From Micromonospora peucetia (GTDB taxonomy: Bacteria; Actinomycetota; Actinomycetes; Mycobacteriales; Micromonosporaceae): a stretch of 64,000 nt of DNA. The notes under the pieces were generated by a model. It ran no database searches and had not been told where the DNA came from. It worked only from the letters and a program-made list of their open reading frames with translations. Location of the stretch: positions 6,696,001 to 6,760,000 of the forward strand of contig NZ_FMIC01000002.1 of the NCBI RefSeq assembly GCF_900091625.1, given 5' to 3'. Both the position numbers and the translations under genes were made by a program. This document shows, piece by piece, positions 52,014-61,575 of the stretch; within the stretch, counting starts at the first letter, position 1, and each line of letters starts with the position of its first letter.

Positions 52014-52129
52014 GAGGACACCCCCGTGGTCACGACGTGAGACCTACGGTTCAACCGTAGCGATCACTGTGACCACGTCCGTGACCACAAGATCATCGAT
52101 GATCTTGTGGGTGCCCTGCTCAATACCCG
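52014..52129. promoter_or_regulatory. Putative attachment-site region between integrase and tRNA-Pro
   Basis: Dense repeats: GTGGTCAC at 52026-52033 and its inverse GTGACCAC at 52069-52076 and 52081-52088. The 17-nt palindrome CTACGGTTCAACCGTAG lies at 52044-52060. A perfect 26-bp palindrome lies at 52085-52110 (half CCACAAGATCATC). Such clusters suit integrase arm sites and the integrase promoter/operator. The crossover site should be in the tRNA 3' end beside it. I found no second copy of the tRNA 3' end inside the window. Confidence 0.5.
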
Positions 52130-52203
<74 letters not shown>

Positions 52204-52354
52204 ATACTCCCGCGCGAATCTCCCCGCGGCAGCCGGTACAGCTTAGCGCAGGATCTTCACGCCGTCCGCACTGCCCCTCCCGGGGCCGGTAACGCATCGT
52301 CCATCCCACTACCCCTACGGCGTCCTAGGAGGATAGGGAAGTTGGCGGGGCGGC

Positions 52355-52392
52355 AAAAAGCCGGGTGGGAGCACGCTCCCACCCGGCTTTTT
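52355..52392 (-). terminator. Bidirectional intrinsic terminator after der
   Basis: AAAAA, then the stem GCCGGGTGGGAGC (52360-52372), a 2-nt loop, GCTCCCACCCGGC (52375-52387), then TTTTT. The symmetric A/T tracts make it work on both strands. It lies 12 nt after the der stop on the minus strand. Confidence 0.9.
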
Positions 52393-52403
52393 GAACGAGC
52401 GGG

Positions 52404-53807
52404 TCAGCCGTGCGCCTTGCCCCGGCCGCCCGGGCCGAGCTTCTTGCGGGGGCGTACGGAGATCTCGATCGGGCTGCCCTCGAAGCCGAACTCCTCGCGC
52501 AGCTTGCGCTCGACGAACCGCTGGTAGCCCGCGTCCAGCGGAGCGGTGGTGAACAGCACGAAGCGCGGCGGGGCAACGCCCGCCTGGGTGGCGAAGAGAA
52601 TCTTCGGCGCCCGTCCGCCACGCACCGGGTGCGGGGTGGCCTGCACCAGCGCGGTCAGCCACGCGTTGAGCTGCGCGGTCGGCACCCGGGTCTCCCAGCT
52701 GGCCAGCGCCTTGCGCAGCGCCGGCGCGAGCTTGTCGACCGCCCGGCCGGTCTGCGCCGACAGGTTGAGCCGGATCGCCCACGGGATCCGCCGCAGCTCG
52801 CGATCGATCTCCTTGTCCAGGTAGTACCGACGGTCGGCGTCGACCAGGTCCCACTTGTTGAAGGCGATCACCAGCGCCCGACCGGTCTCGGTGACCATGG
52901 ACAGGATCCGCTGGTCCTGCTCGCTGATCGGCTCGCTGGAGTCCAGCAGCACCACGGCGACCTCGGCGGCCTCGATCGCCCCGGCGGTCCGCAGGCTGGC
53001 GTAGTACTCGGTGCCGCTGGCCTGGCCGACCCGCTTGCGCAGGCCCGCCGTGTCGACCAGCTGCCAGGTCTCCCCGCCGATCGCGACCAGGCTGTCGACC
53101 GGGTCGACTGTGGTGCCGGCGACCGCGTCGACGACCGCCCGTTCCTCTCCCGAGAAGCGGTTGAGCAGGCTGGACTTGCCAACGTTCGGCCGGCCGACGA
53201 GGGCCACCCGGCGCGGGCCGCGCGGGCGGTTCTCGACGATCTTCGGGGCCTCCGGCATCGCGCTCATGATGGCGTCGAGCAGGTCACCGGAACCGCGCCC
53301 GTGCAGCGCCGACACCGGGAACGGCTCACCCAGACCCAGCGACCACAGCGAGGTGGCCTCCATCTCGATGGCGGTGTTGTCGGCCTTGTTCGCGACCAGG
53401 ATGACCGGCTTGGCGCTGCGGCGCAGCATCCGTACGGCCGCCTCGTCCACGTCCGTCGAGCCGACCATCGCGTCGACCACGAACAGCACCACGTCGGCGG
53501 TGACGACCGCCGTCTCGGCCTGCGCCGCGATCGCGGCCGCCCGATCCTTGGCGTCGGGCTCCCATCCGCCGGTGTCCACCACGGTGAACTGCCGGCCGCC
53601 CCACTGCGCGTCGTACGGGACGCGGTCCCGGGTGACGCCGGGGACGTCCTCGACGACCGCCTGGCGGCGACCGATGATCCGGTTGACCAGGGTCGACTTG
53701 CCCACGTTGGGGCGGCCGACCACAGCCACGACCGGCTGCGGACCGGTCGGCTCCTCGTTGGCGGCGTCCGGCTCCCGCAACTCGACCCACCCGTCGATGT
53801 CGGTCAT
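52404..53807 (-). CDS. der: Ribosome-assembly GTPase Der (EngA)
   Basis: Double-GTPase that assists 50S subunit maturation. 467 residues. First G domain: G1 [10 protein letters not shown] near 31, DxxG in VDTGG, NKAD. Second G domain: [15 protein letters not shown] near 206, [17 protein letters not shown]. The KH-like C-terminal domain is [50 protein letters not shown]. It overlaps the cmk stop by 4 nt. The N-terminus has about 25 extra acidic residues, common in actinobacteria. Confidence 0.97.
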   Translation of the reverse strand: MTDIDGWVELREPDAANEEPTGPQPVVAVVGRPNVGKSTLVNRIIGRRQAVVEDVPGVTRDRVPYDAQWGGRQFTVVDTGGWEPDAKDRAAAIAAQAETAVVTADVVLFVVDAMVGSTDVDEAAVRMLRRSAKPVILVANKADNTAIEMEATSLWSLGLGEPFPVSALHGRGSGDLLDAIMSAMPEAPKIVENRPRGPRRVALVGRPNVGKSSLLNRFSGEERAVVDAVAGTTVDPVDSLVAIGGETWQLVDTAGLRKRVGQASGTEYYASLRTAGAIEAAEVAVVLLDSSEPISEQDQRILSMVTETGRALVIAFNKWDLVDADRRYYLDKEIDRELRRIPWAIRLNLSAQTGRAVDKLAPALRKALASWETRVPTAQLNAWLTALVQATPHPVRGGRAPKILFATQAGVAPPRFVLFTTAPLDAGYQRFVERKLREEFGFEGSPIEISVRPRKKLGPGGRGKAHG

Positions 53808-54484
53808 GCCACTCCCCGATCGGTCAGCAGGTCGCGCAGCCGCGCGACGACCTCGTCGATGCCCAGCTCGGTGGTGTCCAGCACCACGGCGTCGGCGGCC
53901 TGGGCCAGCGGATGGGCCTTGCGGGTCGAGTCGAGCCGGTCCCGCCGGGCCAGGTCGGCCGCGGTTGTCGCCACGTCGGTGGCGTCCTCGGCGCTGCGCC
54001 GGGCGGCCCGGGCCGCCTCGGAGGCGGTGAGGTAGACCTTCAGGTCTGCGTCCGGGGCCACCACGGACCCGATGTCGCGGCCCTCGACCACGATCCGGCC
54101 CGCATCGGCGATGATCTCGCGCTGCCGGGTGACCAGCAGCACACGCACCGCCGGCACGGCGGCCACGGCGGAGACCGCTCCGGTCACCTCCGGCCCGCGG
54201 ATCTCCGCGTCGACGGTCACGCCGTCGGCGGTCACGCCGTACCCCTTCGGGTCGGTGCCGATACGCAGGTCCACCTCGCCGGCGACCTTGGCCACCGAGC
54301 CGGCGTCGGCCAGGTCGATCCCCGAGCGCAGCACCGCCCAGGTGATGGCCCGGTACATGGCGCCGGTGTCGAGATAGCGGGCACCGAGGCCGACGGCGAG
54401 CCGCCGGGAGACGGTGGACTTACCTGAACCGGACGGCCCGTCCACAGCGACCACACATCGCCCGGCCCGTTCGTTTTCCTCCAC
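53804..54484 (-). CDS. cmk: Cytidylate kinase
   Basis: Phosphorylates CMP/dCMP. 226 residues from a GTG at 54482-54484, with GAGGAGG about 5 nt upstream. The frame up to 54604 is Arg-rich and shadow-like. P-loop [17 protein letters not shown] near 12-28; CMP-binding region [16 protein letters not shown] and [20 protein letters not shown]. Translationally coupled to der. Confidence 0.95.
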   Translation of the reverse strand: MEENERAGRCVVAVDGPSGSGKSTVSRRLAVGLGARYLDTGAMYRAITWAVLRSGIDLADAGSVAKVAGEVDLRIGTDPKGYGVTADGVTVDAEIRGPEVTGAVSAVAAVPAVRVLLVTRQREIIADAGRIVVEGRDIGSVVAPDADLKVYLTASEAARAARRSAEDATDVATTAADLARRDRLDSTRKAHPLAQAADAVVLDTTELGIDEVVARLRDLLTDRGVA

Positions 54485-54639
54485 CGTTGTCCTCCTCAGC
54501 CCGTACCTCACGACACGCCCAACGCGTCCCGCAAGCGGTTGTCCAAACGCTCTCAATGATGCCCGGGCGTCGCGCGGAAGGCGCCACCGGCGCCGGGCCG
54601 CCACGGAGCCTACCGGCAGCCGTACCCCGAACCCGGGGG

Positions 54640-55416
54640 TCAGTCACCCACGGCCTTGAACAGGGCGGCGACCTCCGCGTTGGTCAGCCGCCGCGTCCGC
54701 CCCGCGCGCAGGTCGCCCAGCCGGATCGGCCCGATCGCGGTACGCACCAGCCGGCTCACCGGGTGGCCGACCTCACCGAGCAGCCGGCGGACGATGTGCT
54801 TGCGCCCCTCGTGCAGGCTCAGCTCCACCTGGGCGCTGCGTCCCAGCGTGTCCACCACCCGGAAGGAGTCGACCTTCGCCGGGCCGTCCTCCAGCTCCAC
54901 GCCGGCCATCAGCTTCTTGCCGAGGTTACGCGGGATCGGCCCGGACACCTCGCACAGGTACGTCTTCTGCACCCCGTACGACGGGTGCATCAGCTTGTGC
55001 GCGAGGGTGCCGTCGTTGCTGAGCAGCAGCAGGCCCTCGCTGTCCGCGTCGAGCCGCCCGATGTGGTAGACGCGCTGCTCCACCCGGTTGCCGAGGAAGT
55101 CCGCGAGTGCGGTGCGCCCCTTCTCGTCGGCCATCGTGGAGACCACCCCACGGGGCTTGTTCATGGCCAGGTACACCAGTCGGGTGTCGGCGACGAGGCG
55201 CTCGCCGTCGACGTGGATCACGGCGGTGGCGGGGTCGACCTTGTCGCCGAGGTGGGCGACCCGGCCGTCGACGGTGACCCGGCGGCGGAAGATCAGGTCC
55301 TCGCAGGCGCGCCGGGAGCCCACGCCGGCGGCGGCCAGCACCTTCTGCAGGCGCTCAGCCCCCTCGTAGGCGGGCGCGTCGGGGCGGGGCGTGCGGTCAT
55401 CGCGTGGCATCGGCAA
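54640..55416 (-). CDS. rluB: 23S rRNA pseudouridine synthase RluB-type
   Basis: Modifies a uridine of helix 89 or nearby in 23S rRNA. 258 residues. The S4 domain (RLQKVLAAAGVGSRRACEDLIFRRRVTVDG) precedes the catalytic domain with GRLDADSEGLLLLSNDGTLAHKLMHPS, in which Asp is the nucleophile of the RluB/RsuA group. Either ATG 55416 or 55410 may be used. It overlaps the scpB end by about 20 nt. In actinobacteria this gene sits in a conserved scpA-scpB-rluB-cmk-der row, as here. Confidence 0.94.
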   Translation of the reverse strand: MPMPRDDRTPRPDAPAYEGAERLQKVLAAAGVGSRRACEDLIFRRRVTVDGRVAHLGDKVDPATAVIHVDGERLVADTRLVYLAMNKPRGVVSTMADEKGRTALADFLGNRVEQRVYHIGRLDADSEGLLLLSNDGTLAHKLMHPSYGVQKTYLCEVSGPIPRNLGKKLMAGVELEDGPAKVDSFRVVDTLGRSAQVELSLHEGRKHIVRRLLGEVGHPVSRLVRTAIGPIRLGDLRAGRTRRLTNAEVAALFKAVGD

Positions 55417-56512
55417 GCTCTTCTACGTCGTCGGGAAGGAACGGGGCCAGCGGCGGGAGGTCGTCGACGCTGTTCAGCCCGAGCTTCTCCAGGAACATCG
55501 TGGTGGTCCGGTAGAGGAACGCCCCGCTGTCCGGTTCGGTGCCGCACTCCTCGACCAACCCGCGGGAGACCAGGGTACGGATCACCCCGTCGCAGTTGAC
55601 ACCCCGGATGGCGGAGATCCGCGACCGGGTGACGGGCTGCTTGTAGGCGACCACGGCCAGTGTCTCCAGCGCGGCCTGGGTCAGTCGCACCGACTGCCCG
55701 TCCAATACGAACCGTTCCACGTAGGTGGCGTATTCCGGCCGGGTGTAGAGACGCCAGCCACCCGCCGCCCGGCGCAGCTCGAAGCCGTGCCCGGCGGCCG
55801 TGTAGCCCGCGGCGATCTCGTCCAGCATCGGCCCGATCCGCTCGGGGGACTGCTCCAGCACCTGGGCGAGCGTCAGCTCGCTGACCGGCTCGTCCACCAC
55901 CAGCAGGATCGCCTCCAACGCCCCACGCAGCTCGGCGTCGTCGAGCTCCGGCGCCGGCTCGGGCGTCGCCCGCCGCCGCCCCGTCGGCCCCTTCGCCGGT
56001 ACGCCCCCCGTCGGCCCCTTTCCCGCCGGTACGCCTCCAGCGCCGCGCTCCCCTTCGGCCCCCTCCGGCCCCGCTGCCCCCGCCTGGCCTGCTGGCTCCG
56101 CCGGCTGCCCCTCGGTCTCGGTCGGCTCCTCCGACCCCGCCGGCTCCTTCGGCTGACCCGAGGCCGCGGTCGGCTTCTCCGGCCCTACCGGCTCCTCCGA
56201 CTGACCCGCGGTCGCGGTCGGCTCCTCCGGCCCCGCCGGCTGACCCGCGGTCACTGTCGCGAATCCCGAGCCCACCTCCACCTCGAACGCGGCCCCGGCC
56301 CCCTCGAAGCCCGCGCCCAGCTCCGCCGCGTGTGCGATGTCGGGGTCTCCGGCGATCTTGGTAGGTTCTGGCCCCTCTAGGGGCTCGGAGCTACCAAGAT
56401 CGCCGGTGTCGGGGGTGTCGGGAGCGACGGAGGGAGGCGTGGGGCGCTGCCAGGGTGGTACCCAGGCAGCGGCCTGGTCGGCCAGGGAGTCCCGACGTTC
56501 GTCGCTGCTCAT
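55397..56512 (-). CDS. scpB: Segregation and condensation protein B with long disordered N-terminus
   Basis: Winged-helix kleisin partner in the SMC condensin complex. The 371 residues include a normal ScpB core of about 190 (ELRGALEAILLVVDEPVSELTLAQVLEQ ... RLTQAALETLAVVAYKQPVTRSRISAIRGVNCDGVIRTLV). It is preceded by about 170 residues rich in Pro/Glu/Gly/Ala with near-repeats of the type GQPxEPxGxEEPT. Within this extension lies a palindromic DNA element (56349-56406). The ATG overlaps the scpA stop (ATGA). Confidence 0.93.
   Translation of the reverse strand: MSSDERRDSLADQAAAWVPPWQRPTPPSVAPDTPDTGDLGSSEPLEGPEPTKIAGDPDIAHAAELGAGFEGAGAAFEVEVGSGFATVTAGQPAGPEEPTATAGQSEEPVGPEKPTAASGQPKEPAGSEEPTETEGQPAEPAGQAGAAGPEGAEGERGAGGVPAGKGPTGGVPAKGPTGRRRATPEPAPELDDAELRGALEAILLVVDEPVSELTLAQVLEQSPERIGPMLDEIAAGYTAAGHGFELRRAAGGWRLYTRPEYATYVERFVLDGQSVRLTQAALETLAVVAYKQPVTRSRISAIRGVNCDGVIRTLVSRGLVEECGTEPDSGAFLYRTTTMFLEKLGLNSVDDLPPLAPFLPDDVEELADATR
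56349..56406. repeat. Long-stem palindromic element inside scpB
   Basis: Arms CCGGCGATCTTGGTAG (56349-56364) and CTACCAAGATCGCCGG (56391-56406) are perfect 16-bp complements. A smaller stem, GCCCC-TCTA-GGGGC, at 56371-56384 lies between them. The element keeps the scpB frame open in the disordered extension. It looks like a small dispersed palindromic repeat that landed in a tolerant coding segment. Confidence 0.7.
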
Positions 56513-57552
56513 CCCGCTCGCTCCTCCGTCGTCGCCGCCCCGCTTTCGCCCGCCACCACACCCGGCGCCGCACCGCTGTCCTCCGCCGCCGCACCCGACG
56601 TCGGATCCGGGCGCGGGCCGGAGCCCGGCGGCTCCGACGGGGGCGAGGCCGACTCGGACGGGGTGCCCGCGTACTCGTCGATGTGCAGGTCGGGGCCGCT
56701 GTCGGCGGGACCGGTCCAGCGTACGGTCAACTCCTCCAGCGCCTGCTCCTGGACGAAGGCGACCAGGCCCTCCCGGTAGAGCTCCAGCAGCGCCAGGAAC
56801 CGGGCCACCACCTCCAGGGTGGCCTCACAGTCGGCGCAGAGCAGCGAGAAGGTGGCCGTGCCGGCCCGGCGCAGCCGCTCGCTGAGGATGGCCGCGTGCT
56901 CCCGGACACTGACCCGGACCATGTGCACGTGGGCGATGGACACCTCGGGCACCGGCCTCGGCGTCATCGCCCTGATCGCCAGCTTCAGCAGCCGCTCGGG
57001 GCCGATGCCGAGCACCAGGTCGGGCAGCGCGTCGGCGTACCGTGCCTCCAGGGTCACCGCCCGGGGGTAGCGCCGGCCGCCGACCTCCTCCAGCGCGGCG
57101 ATGTGCGCCGCCGCCTCCTTGTACGCCTTGTACTGCAACAGCCGGGCGAAGAGCAGGTCCCGCGCCTCCAACAGGGCGAGGTCCTCCTCGTCCTCGACCT
57201 CGGCGGCGGGCAGCAACCGGGCCGCCTTCAGGTCGAGCAGGGTCGCGGCGATGAGCAGGAACTCGCTGGCCTCGTCCAGGTCCCACTGGTCGCCCATCGC
57301 GCGGATGTACGCGATGAACTCGTCGGTGACCCGGTGCAGCGCCACCTCGGTGACGTCGAGCTTGTGTTTGCCGATCAGTTGGAGCAGCAGGTCGAACGGG
57401 CCGGTGAAGTTCGCCAGCCGGACGGTGAACCCGCCGCTTCCCGTCGCCCCGGGCACACCCGCCGGGTCTGTCGGCACCTCGGCGGCGGCCTCGGCGGCCC
57501 GCACGGGCGGCTGCTCCGGCGTCGTCGGAGGGTCGAGGGGTGGCGCGGTCAC
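56509..57552 (-). CDS. scpA: Segregation and condensation protein A (kleisin)
   Basis: Bridges SMC heads with ScpB. 347 residues from a GTG at 57550-57552 (a GTG at 57570 is possible). The kleisin N-terminus FTVRLANFTGPFDLLLQLIGKHKLDVTEVALHRVTDEFIAYI leads to the SMC-binding helices. The C-terminal winged helix is near 225-290 (FSLLCADCEATLEVVARFLALLELYREGLVAFVQEQALEELTVRWTG). A Ser/Gly/Pro/Ala-rich tail of about 60 residues follows. It is separated from parA by 53 nt. Confidence 0.94.
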   Translation of the reverse strand: MTAPPLDPPTTPEQPPVRAAEAAAEVPTDPAGVPGATGSGGFTVRLANFTGPFDLLLQLIGKHKLDVTEVALHRVTDEFIAYIRAMGDQWDLDEASEFLLIAATLLDLKAARLLPAAEVEDEEDLALLEARDLLFARLLQYKAYKEAAAHIAALEEVGGRRYPRAVTLEARYADALPDLVLGIGPERLLKLAIRAMTPRPVPEVSIAHVHMVRVSVREHAAILSERLRRAGTATFSLLCADCEATLEVVARFLALLELYREGLVAFVQEQALEELTVRWTGPADSGPDLHIDEYAGTPSESASPPSEPPGSGPRPDPTSGAAAEDSGAAPGVVAGESGAATTEERAG

Positions 57553-57605
57553 CGGAAGACCGTAGTCCACGTCCCGCCCGGCACGGCGCGAAGGTGCATC
57601 CCGGC

Positions 57606-58529
57606 CTACCGCTCGGCCTGGGCGGCGATCACCTCGCGGGCCAGCTGGCGGTAGTTGCGGGCGCCCGACGAGGCCGGGTCGAGCGTGGTGATCGGGGCAC
57701 CGGCGACCGTGGACTCGGGGAACTTGACGGTCTTGGTGATCACCGTCTGGTAGACCTTGTCGCCGAACGCCTCCACCACCCGCTGGAGCACCTGACGGCA
57801 GTGGGTGGTGCGGCTGTCGTACATGGTGGCGAGGATGCCCTCGAGCTCCAGGTCGAAGTTGAGCCGCTCGCGCACCTTGTCGATCGTGTCCAACAACAGG
57901 GCCACACCGCGCAGGCTGAAGAACTCGCACTCCAGCGGGATGAGCACGCCGTGCGCCACGGTCAGCGCGTTGATCGCCAGCAGGCCCAGCGAGGGCTGGC
58001 AGTCGATCAGGATGTAGTCGTATTCCTTTCGGACCGACCGGAGCACGCGGGCCAGGGCCATCTCCCGGGCGACCTCGTTGACCAGCTGGATCTCGGCCGC
58101 GGAGAGGTCGATGTTGGCCGGCAGCAGGTGCAGCCCCGCCACGTCGGTCTTGATCAGGACGTCCTCGGCGGTGACGTCGTCCTGCATGAGCAGGTTGTAG
58201 ACCGACAGGTCGAGGTTGTGCGGGTTGACCCCCAGCCCGACCGAGAGGGCGCCCTGCGGGTCGAAGTCGACCAGCAGCACCTTGCGGCCGTACTCGGCCA
58301 GCGCGGCGCCCAGGTTGATGGTCGTGGTGGTCTTGCCCACGCCACCCTTCTGGTTGGCCATCGCGATGATCCGCGCCGGGCCGTGCCGGTCGGTCGGCAT
58401 CGGCTCGGGAATCGGCTTACGCATCGTGTATGCCGCTGGATCCGCCGGACCGAGACCCGCCCCGAGCGTGGCCTGCTGCTCGCGGAGTTCCGTCGTCCAG
58501 GTCTCGGCACGGTCACCATTGCCCGCCAT
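57606..58529 (-). CDS. ParA/Soj-family ATPase
   Basis: 307 residues. Deviant Walker A NQKGGVGKTTTTINLGAAL near 59-77, switch I/II with LLVDFDPQGALSVGLG and ILIDCQPSLGLLAINAL, and the C-terminal KTVKFPESTVAGAPI. It sits upstream of scpA-scpB, a position conserved in actinobacteria and distinct from the parAB pair near the origin. A role with condensin in chromosome organisation is inferred. The N-terminal 50 residues are variable; a later ATG (MRKPIPEPMPTDRHGPARIIAMANQKGG) could also serve. Confidence 0.93.
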   Translation of the reverse strand: MAGNGDRAETWTTELREQQATLGAGLGPADPAAYTMRKPIPEPMPTDRHGPARIIAMANQKGGVGKTTTTINLGAALAEYGRKVLLVDFDPQGALSVGLGVNPHNLDLSVYNLLMQDDVTAEDVLIKTDVAGLHLLPANIDLSAAEIQLVNEVAREMALARVLRSVRKEYDYILIDCQPSLGLLAINALTVAHGVLIPLECEFFSLRGVALLLDTIDKVRERLNFDLELEGILATMYDSRTTHCRQVLQRVVEAFGDKVYQTVITKTVKFPESTVAGAPITTLDPASSGARNYRQLAREVIAAQAER

Positions 58530-58795
58530 GTGCTCGTTGCCCCCTCCCGACGACCACCCGGCGTCGGAGCCGTCCGACGTCCCTCGCGGCGCCGCTGCGC
58601 ACCCCGGTCTGCATCACCATCGCCCCAGGAGGTCCGCGCCGATGCCGACTGTACGCCACCGGCCGGCGGCCCGGTCGCACCCGCTCGGCGTGTCGCCGCC
58701 CCCGCCGAGCAGGCCAGCCGCCGGTGACGTCCACGGCGGACCACCCCGGGCACCGACTCCGCCGCCGGCGGCCACCCCGGCGGTCCGGCCCGCGC

Positions 58796-59788
58796 TCAGC
58801 CGCGTGCCCGGGGGTGGGCGGTGGCGTACACCTCACGCAGCCGCTCGACCGTCACCAGGGTGTAGACCTGGGTGGTGGTCACCGAGGCGTGGCCCAGCAG
58901 TTCCTGCACCACCCGCACGTCCGCGCCGCCGTCGAGCAGGTGGGTGGCGTAGGAGTGACGCAGGGTGTGCGGGGAGACCGCCTCCGGCCCGTCCACCGGC
59001 AGCCCGGCCCGCTGGGCGGCGCGACGCAGGATGGTCCAGGCGCCCTGCCGGGACAGCGCACCGCCGCGGGCGTTGAGGAAGACCGCCGGGGTGCCCCGGC
59101 CGGCGGCGGCCAGCCCGGGCCGGGCCCGGACCAGCCAGGCCCGCACCGCCTCGATCGCGTACCCGCCGATCGGGACCAGCCGGTTGCGGCCCCCCTTGCC
59201 GCGCAGCAGCACGGCACCCTCGTCGACGTCCAGGTCGTCCACTGCGGCACCGACCGCCTCGGAGATCCGCGCCCCGGTGCCGTACAGAAACTCCAACAGC
59301 GCCCGGTCACGCAGCGCGAGCGACGCACCCTCGCCGGCAGCGGTCACCGCGCCGGCGGTCTCCAGCAGCCGCACCACGGCGTCGACCGGCAGTGCGCGGG
59401 GCAGCCTGCGCGGCGGGGTGGGTGGGCGGACGTCCCGGCTCGGGTCGGCGCCGGTCAGCCCCTCGCGCAGCGCGAACCGGTGCAGCCCGCGTACCGCGCT
59501 GGCGGCCCGCGCGGCGGAGGAGACCGCGAGCGGCGGGTGCTCGTCGTCGCCGGCGCGCAGCCGGGCCAGGTGCGCCTCGACCTGCCCGGGGCCGACGGCG
59601 GCCAACTCCGGCACACCGGCCGCCGCCAGAGTGTCCAGGTAGCGCTCCAGATCCCGCCGGTACGACGACAGCGTGTTCGCCGACAGTCCCCGTTCGACGG
59701 TGAGGTGGTCGAGGTAGCCGCGCACGGCACGGCGCAGGGCCGGCGCGGGCTCCGCGCCCGCGCCGGCTCCGTCCGGTGTGCCGGTCAG
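58796..59788 (-). CDS. xerD: Site-specific tyrosine recombinase XerD
   Basis: Resolves chromosome dimers at dif. About 330 residues. The core-binding domain [35 protein letters not shown] precedes the catalytic domain with Arg in [12 protein letters not shown], Lys in [12 protein letters not shown], His-x-x-Arg in [14 protein letters not shown], His in [11 protein letters not shown] and Tyr in [14 protein letters not shown]. No ATG or GTG opens the family-like N-terminus (xTGTPDGAG). The best placed codon is CTG at 59786-59788, with GAGGGG 7 nt upstream. Internal starts would remove part of the first helix. Confidence 0.92.
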   Translation of the reverse strand: MTGTPDGAGAGAEPAPALRRAVRGYLDHLTVERGLSANTLSSYRRDLERYLDTLAAAGVPELAAVGPGQVEAHLARLRAGDDEHPPLAVSSAARAASAVRGLHRFALREGLTGADPSRDVRPPTPPRRLPRALPVDAVVRLLETAGAVTAAGEGASLALRDRALLEFLYGTGARISEAVGAAVDDLDVDEGAVLLRGKGGRNRLVPIGGYAIEAVRAWLVRARPGLAAAGRGTPAVFLNARGGALSRQGAWTILRRAAQRAGLPVDGPEAVSPHTLRHSYATHLLDGGADVRVVQELLGHASVTTTQVYTLVTVERLREVYATAHPRARG

Positions 59789-59799
59789 CCCGCCACCCC

Positions 59800-60915
59800 T
59801 CAGGCCAGCGCGTCGGCCAGCGCGAGGGTCGCCATGCCGTGCGCCTCGCCGACCGGGCCGTAGGTGACCTGGCCGTCGTGGGTGTTGAGGCCCAGTGCCA
59901 GCGCCGGGTCGCGACGCAGCGCCTCGCGCCAGCCGTGGTTGGCCAGCTCCAGCGCGTACGGCAGGGTGACGTTGGTCAGCGCGTAGGTGCTGGTGTGCGG
60001 CACCGCGCCCGGCATGTTCGCCACGCAGTAGAAGATCGATTCGTGCACCTGGTAGGTCGGCTCGGCGTGCGTGGTGGGACGTGAGTCCTCGAAGCAGCCG
60101 CCCTGGTCGATGGAGATGTCGACCAGCACGCTGCCCGGCTTCATCCGGGAGACCATCTCGTTGGAGATCAGGGTCGGGGCCTTCGCGCCGGGCACCAGCA
60201 CCGCGCCGATGACCAGGTCCGCGTCCAGCACGGCCCGCTCGATCTCGTACGCGTTGGAGGCCACCGTCTGCAGGTGGCCGCGGTAGATGGCGTCGGCCTG
60301 GCGCAACCGGGCCACGTTCTTGTCCAGCAGCAGCACCTCGGCCTGCAGGCCGAGCGCGATCGCGGCGGCGTTCATGCCGGAGACACCGGCGCCGATGACC
60401 ACCGTCTTCGCGGCGTACACACCGGAGACGCCGCCCATCAGGATGCCGCGCCCGCCGCCCTGCCGCTGGAGGTGGTAGGCGCCCACCTGCGGGGCGAGCC
60501 GACCGGCCACCTCGGACATCGGGGCGAGCAGCGGCAGCGACCGGTCGGGCAGCTCGACGGTCTCGTACGCGATGCCGGTGACCTTGCGGTCGACCAGCGC
60601 GTCGGTGCACACCTTCGAGGCGGCCAGGTGCAGGTAGGTGAAGAGCACCTGCCCCTCGCGCATGCGGTGGTACTCCTCGGCGATCGGCTCCTTGACCTTG
60701 AGCACCAGCTCGGCGGTTTCCCACACCTCGTCGGCGGTGGCCAGGATCTTGGCCCCGGCGGCGGCGAACTCGTCGTCGCTGATGCTGGACCCGACCCCGG
60801 CGCCGGACTCGACGAAGACCTGATGACCACCGCGGACGAACTCGTTGACGCCCGCCGGCGTGATCGCCACGCGGTACTCGTGGTTCTTGACCTCGCGGGG
60901 GATTCCGACCTTCAC
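59800..60915 (-). CDS. ald: Alanine dehydrogenase
   Basis: NAD-dependent reversible oxidative deamination of L-alanine to pyruvate and ammonia. 371 residues, the standard length, from a GTG at 60913-60915: [40 protein letters not shown]. The pyruvate/substrate residues are in [10 protein letters not shown] and TYLHLAA. The Rossmann fold is [18 protein letters not shown] near 170, and [26 protein letters not shown] carries the catalytic Asp/His region. The frame extending to 61068 has no family similarity. Divergent from the TM2 gene across a 292-bp gap. Confidence 0.97.
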   Translation of the reverse strand: MKVGIPREVKNHEYRVAITPAGVNEFVRGGHQVFVESGAGVGSSISDDEFAAAGAKILATADEVWETAELVLKVKEPIAEEYHRMREGQVLFTYLHLAASKVCTDALVDRKVTGIAYETVELPDRSLPLLAPMSEVAGRLAPQVGAYHLQRQGGGRGILMGGVSGVYAAKTVVIGAGVSGMNAAAIALGLQAEVLLLDKNVARLRQADAIYRGHLQTVASNAYEIERAVLDADLVIGAVLVPGAKAPTLISNEMVSRMKPGSVLVDISIDQGGCFEDSRPTTHAEPTYQVHESIFYCVANMPGAVPHTSTYALTNVTLPYALELANHGWREALRRDPALALGLNTHDGQVTYGPVGEAHGMATLALADALA

Positions 60916-61207
60916 GATGCAGACACCTCTCTTCGGGGCTGCGCTCCCCCGACTGCGCGGCGCCACGGCGGCCCCTTTGCCGCCGCGGTCCACCGGTCCC
61001 GCCGGCGGCAGTCTAGGCGCGCCGCCGCCCCCGTTGAGGCAGCACAGTGACATCCGGTGCCCGTGCACGCTGACGATGTGTCAGGTGTCAACCAGGGCCG
61101 CCGGAGGGACGTCACCTCAGCCGTCAGGACAGTGTTCATCCATTATCGTCCCACTCTTCGGGTGCCGCTGCGGACAGGAGGCCGGTGGATCACTAGGGTG
61201 TCGCCTC

Positions 61208-61465
61208 ATGACCACTCCTCCTTACCAGCCCGGATACCCGTCGGGCGTCTCCGACAAGAGCAAGATCGTTGCGGGTCTCCTCGGCATCCTGCTCGGCACC
61301 TTCGGTGCCGGCCGGTTCTACACAGGTCACACCAAGCTCGGTGTCCTGCAGCTCGTGGTGAGCCTGGTGACCTGCGGCGCCGGCGGGCTCTGGGGCCTCA
61401 TCGACGGCATCCTGATCCTGGTCAACGGCGGCACCGACGCGCAGGGACGCCCGCTGCGCGACTGA
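61208..61465 (+). CDS. TM2-domain membrane protein
   Basis: 85 residues. A short Pro/Gly/Tyr-rich cytoplasmic head (MTTPPYQPGYPSGV) precedes two transmembrane helices joined by a tight turn. The TM2 signature is KSKIVAGLLGILLGTFGAGRFYTGHTKLGVLQLVVSLVTCGAGGLWGLIDGILIL. The DRF-like motif is in the GRFYTG stretch, and an Asp sits in the second helix. Small proteins of this family are common in actinobacteria; function unknown. Followed by a strong terminator after 18 nt. The upstream in-frame extension to 60845 is antisense of ald. Confidence 0.9.
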   Translation: MTTPPYQPGYPSGVSDKSKIVAGLLGILLGTFGAGRFYTGHTKLGVLQLVVSLVTCGAGGLWGLIDGILILVNGGTDAQGRPLRD

Positions 61466-61483
61466 TACCGACAACCGATGACC

Positions 61484-61515
61484 AAGGGGCCGTGCGGCGA
61501 ACCGCACGGCCCCTT
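61484..61515 (+). terminator. Intrinsic terminator after the TM2 gene
   Basis: Perfect 14-bp stem AAGGGGCCGTGCGG (61484-61497), tetraloop CGAA, CCGCACGGCCCCTT (61502-61515). It lies between the TM2 gene and the convergent NUDIX gene and may serve both strands, although no long T-run follows. Confidence 0.8.
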
Positions 61516-61575
61516 CCGTCGTACCCCCGTCGGCGGGCCGCCGGAGGATGGCCCGGTGGCTCGCCGACGGCTCGC

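Noticed and set aside
52410..54035. 541-codon plus-strand frame over der and cmk
   Set aside because: Antisense shadow across two conserved genes.
60916..61207. Riboswitch-like leader upstream of ald
   Set aside because: The 292-bp divergent gap is GC-rich and can fold, but no conserved riboswitch core (for example a glycine or amino-acid type) could be recognised.
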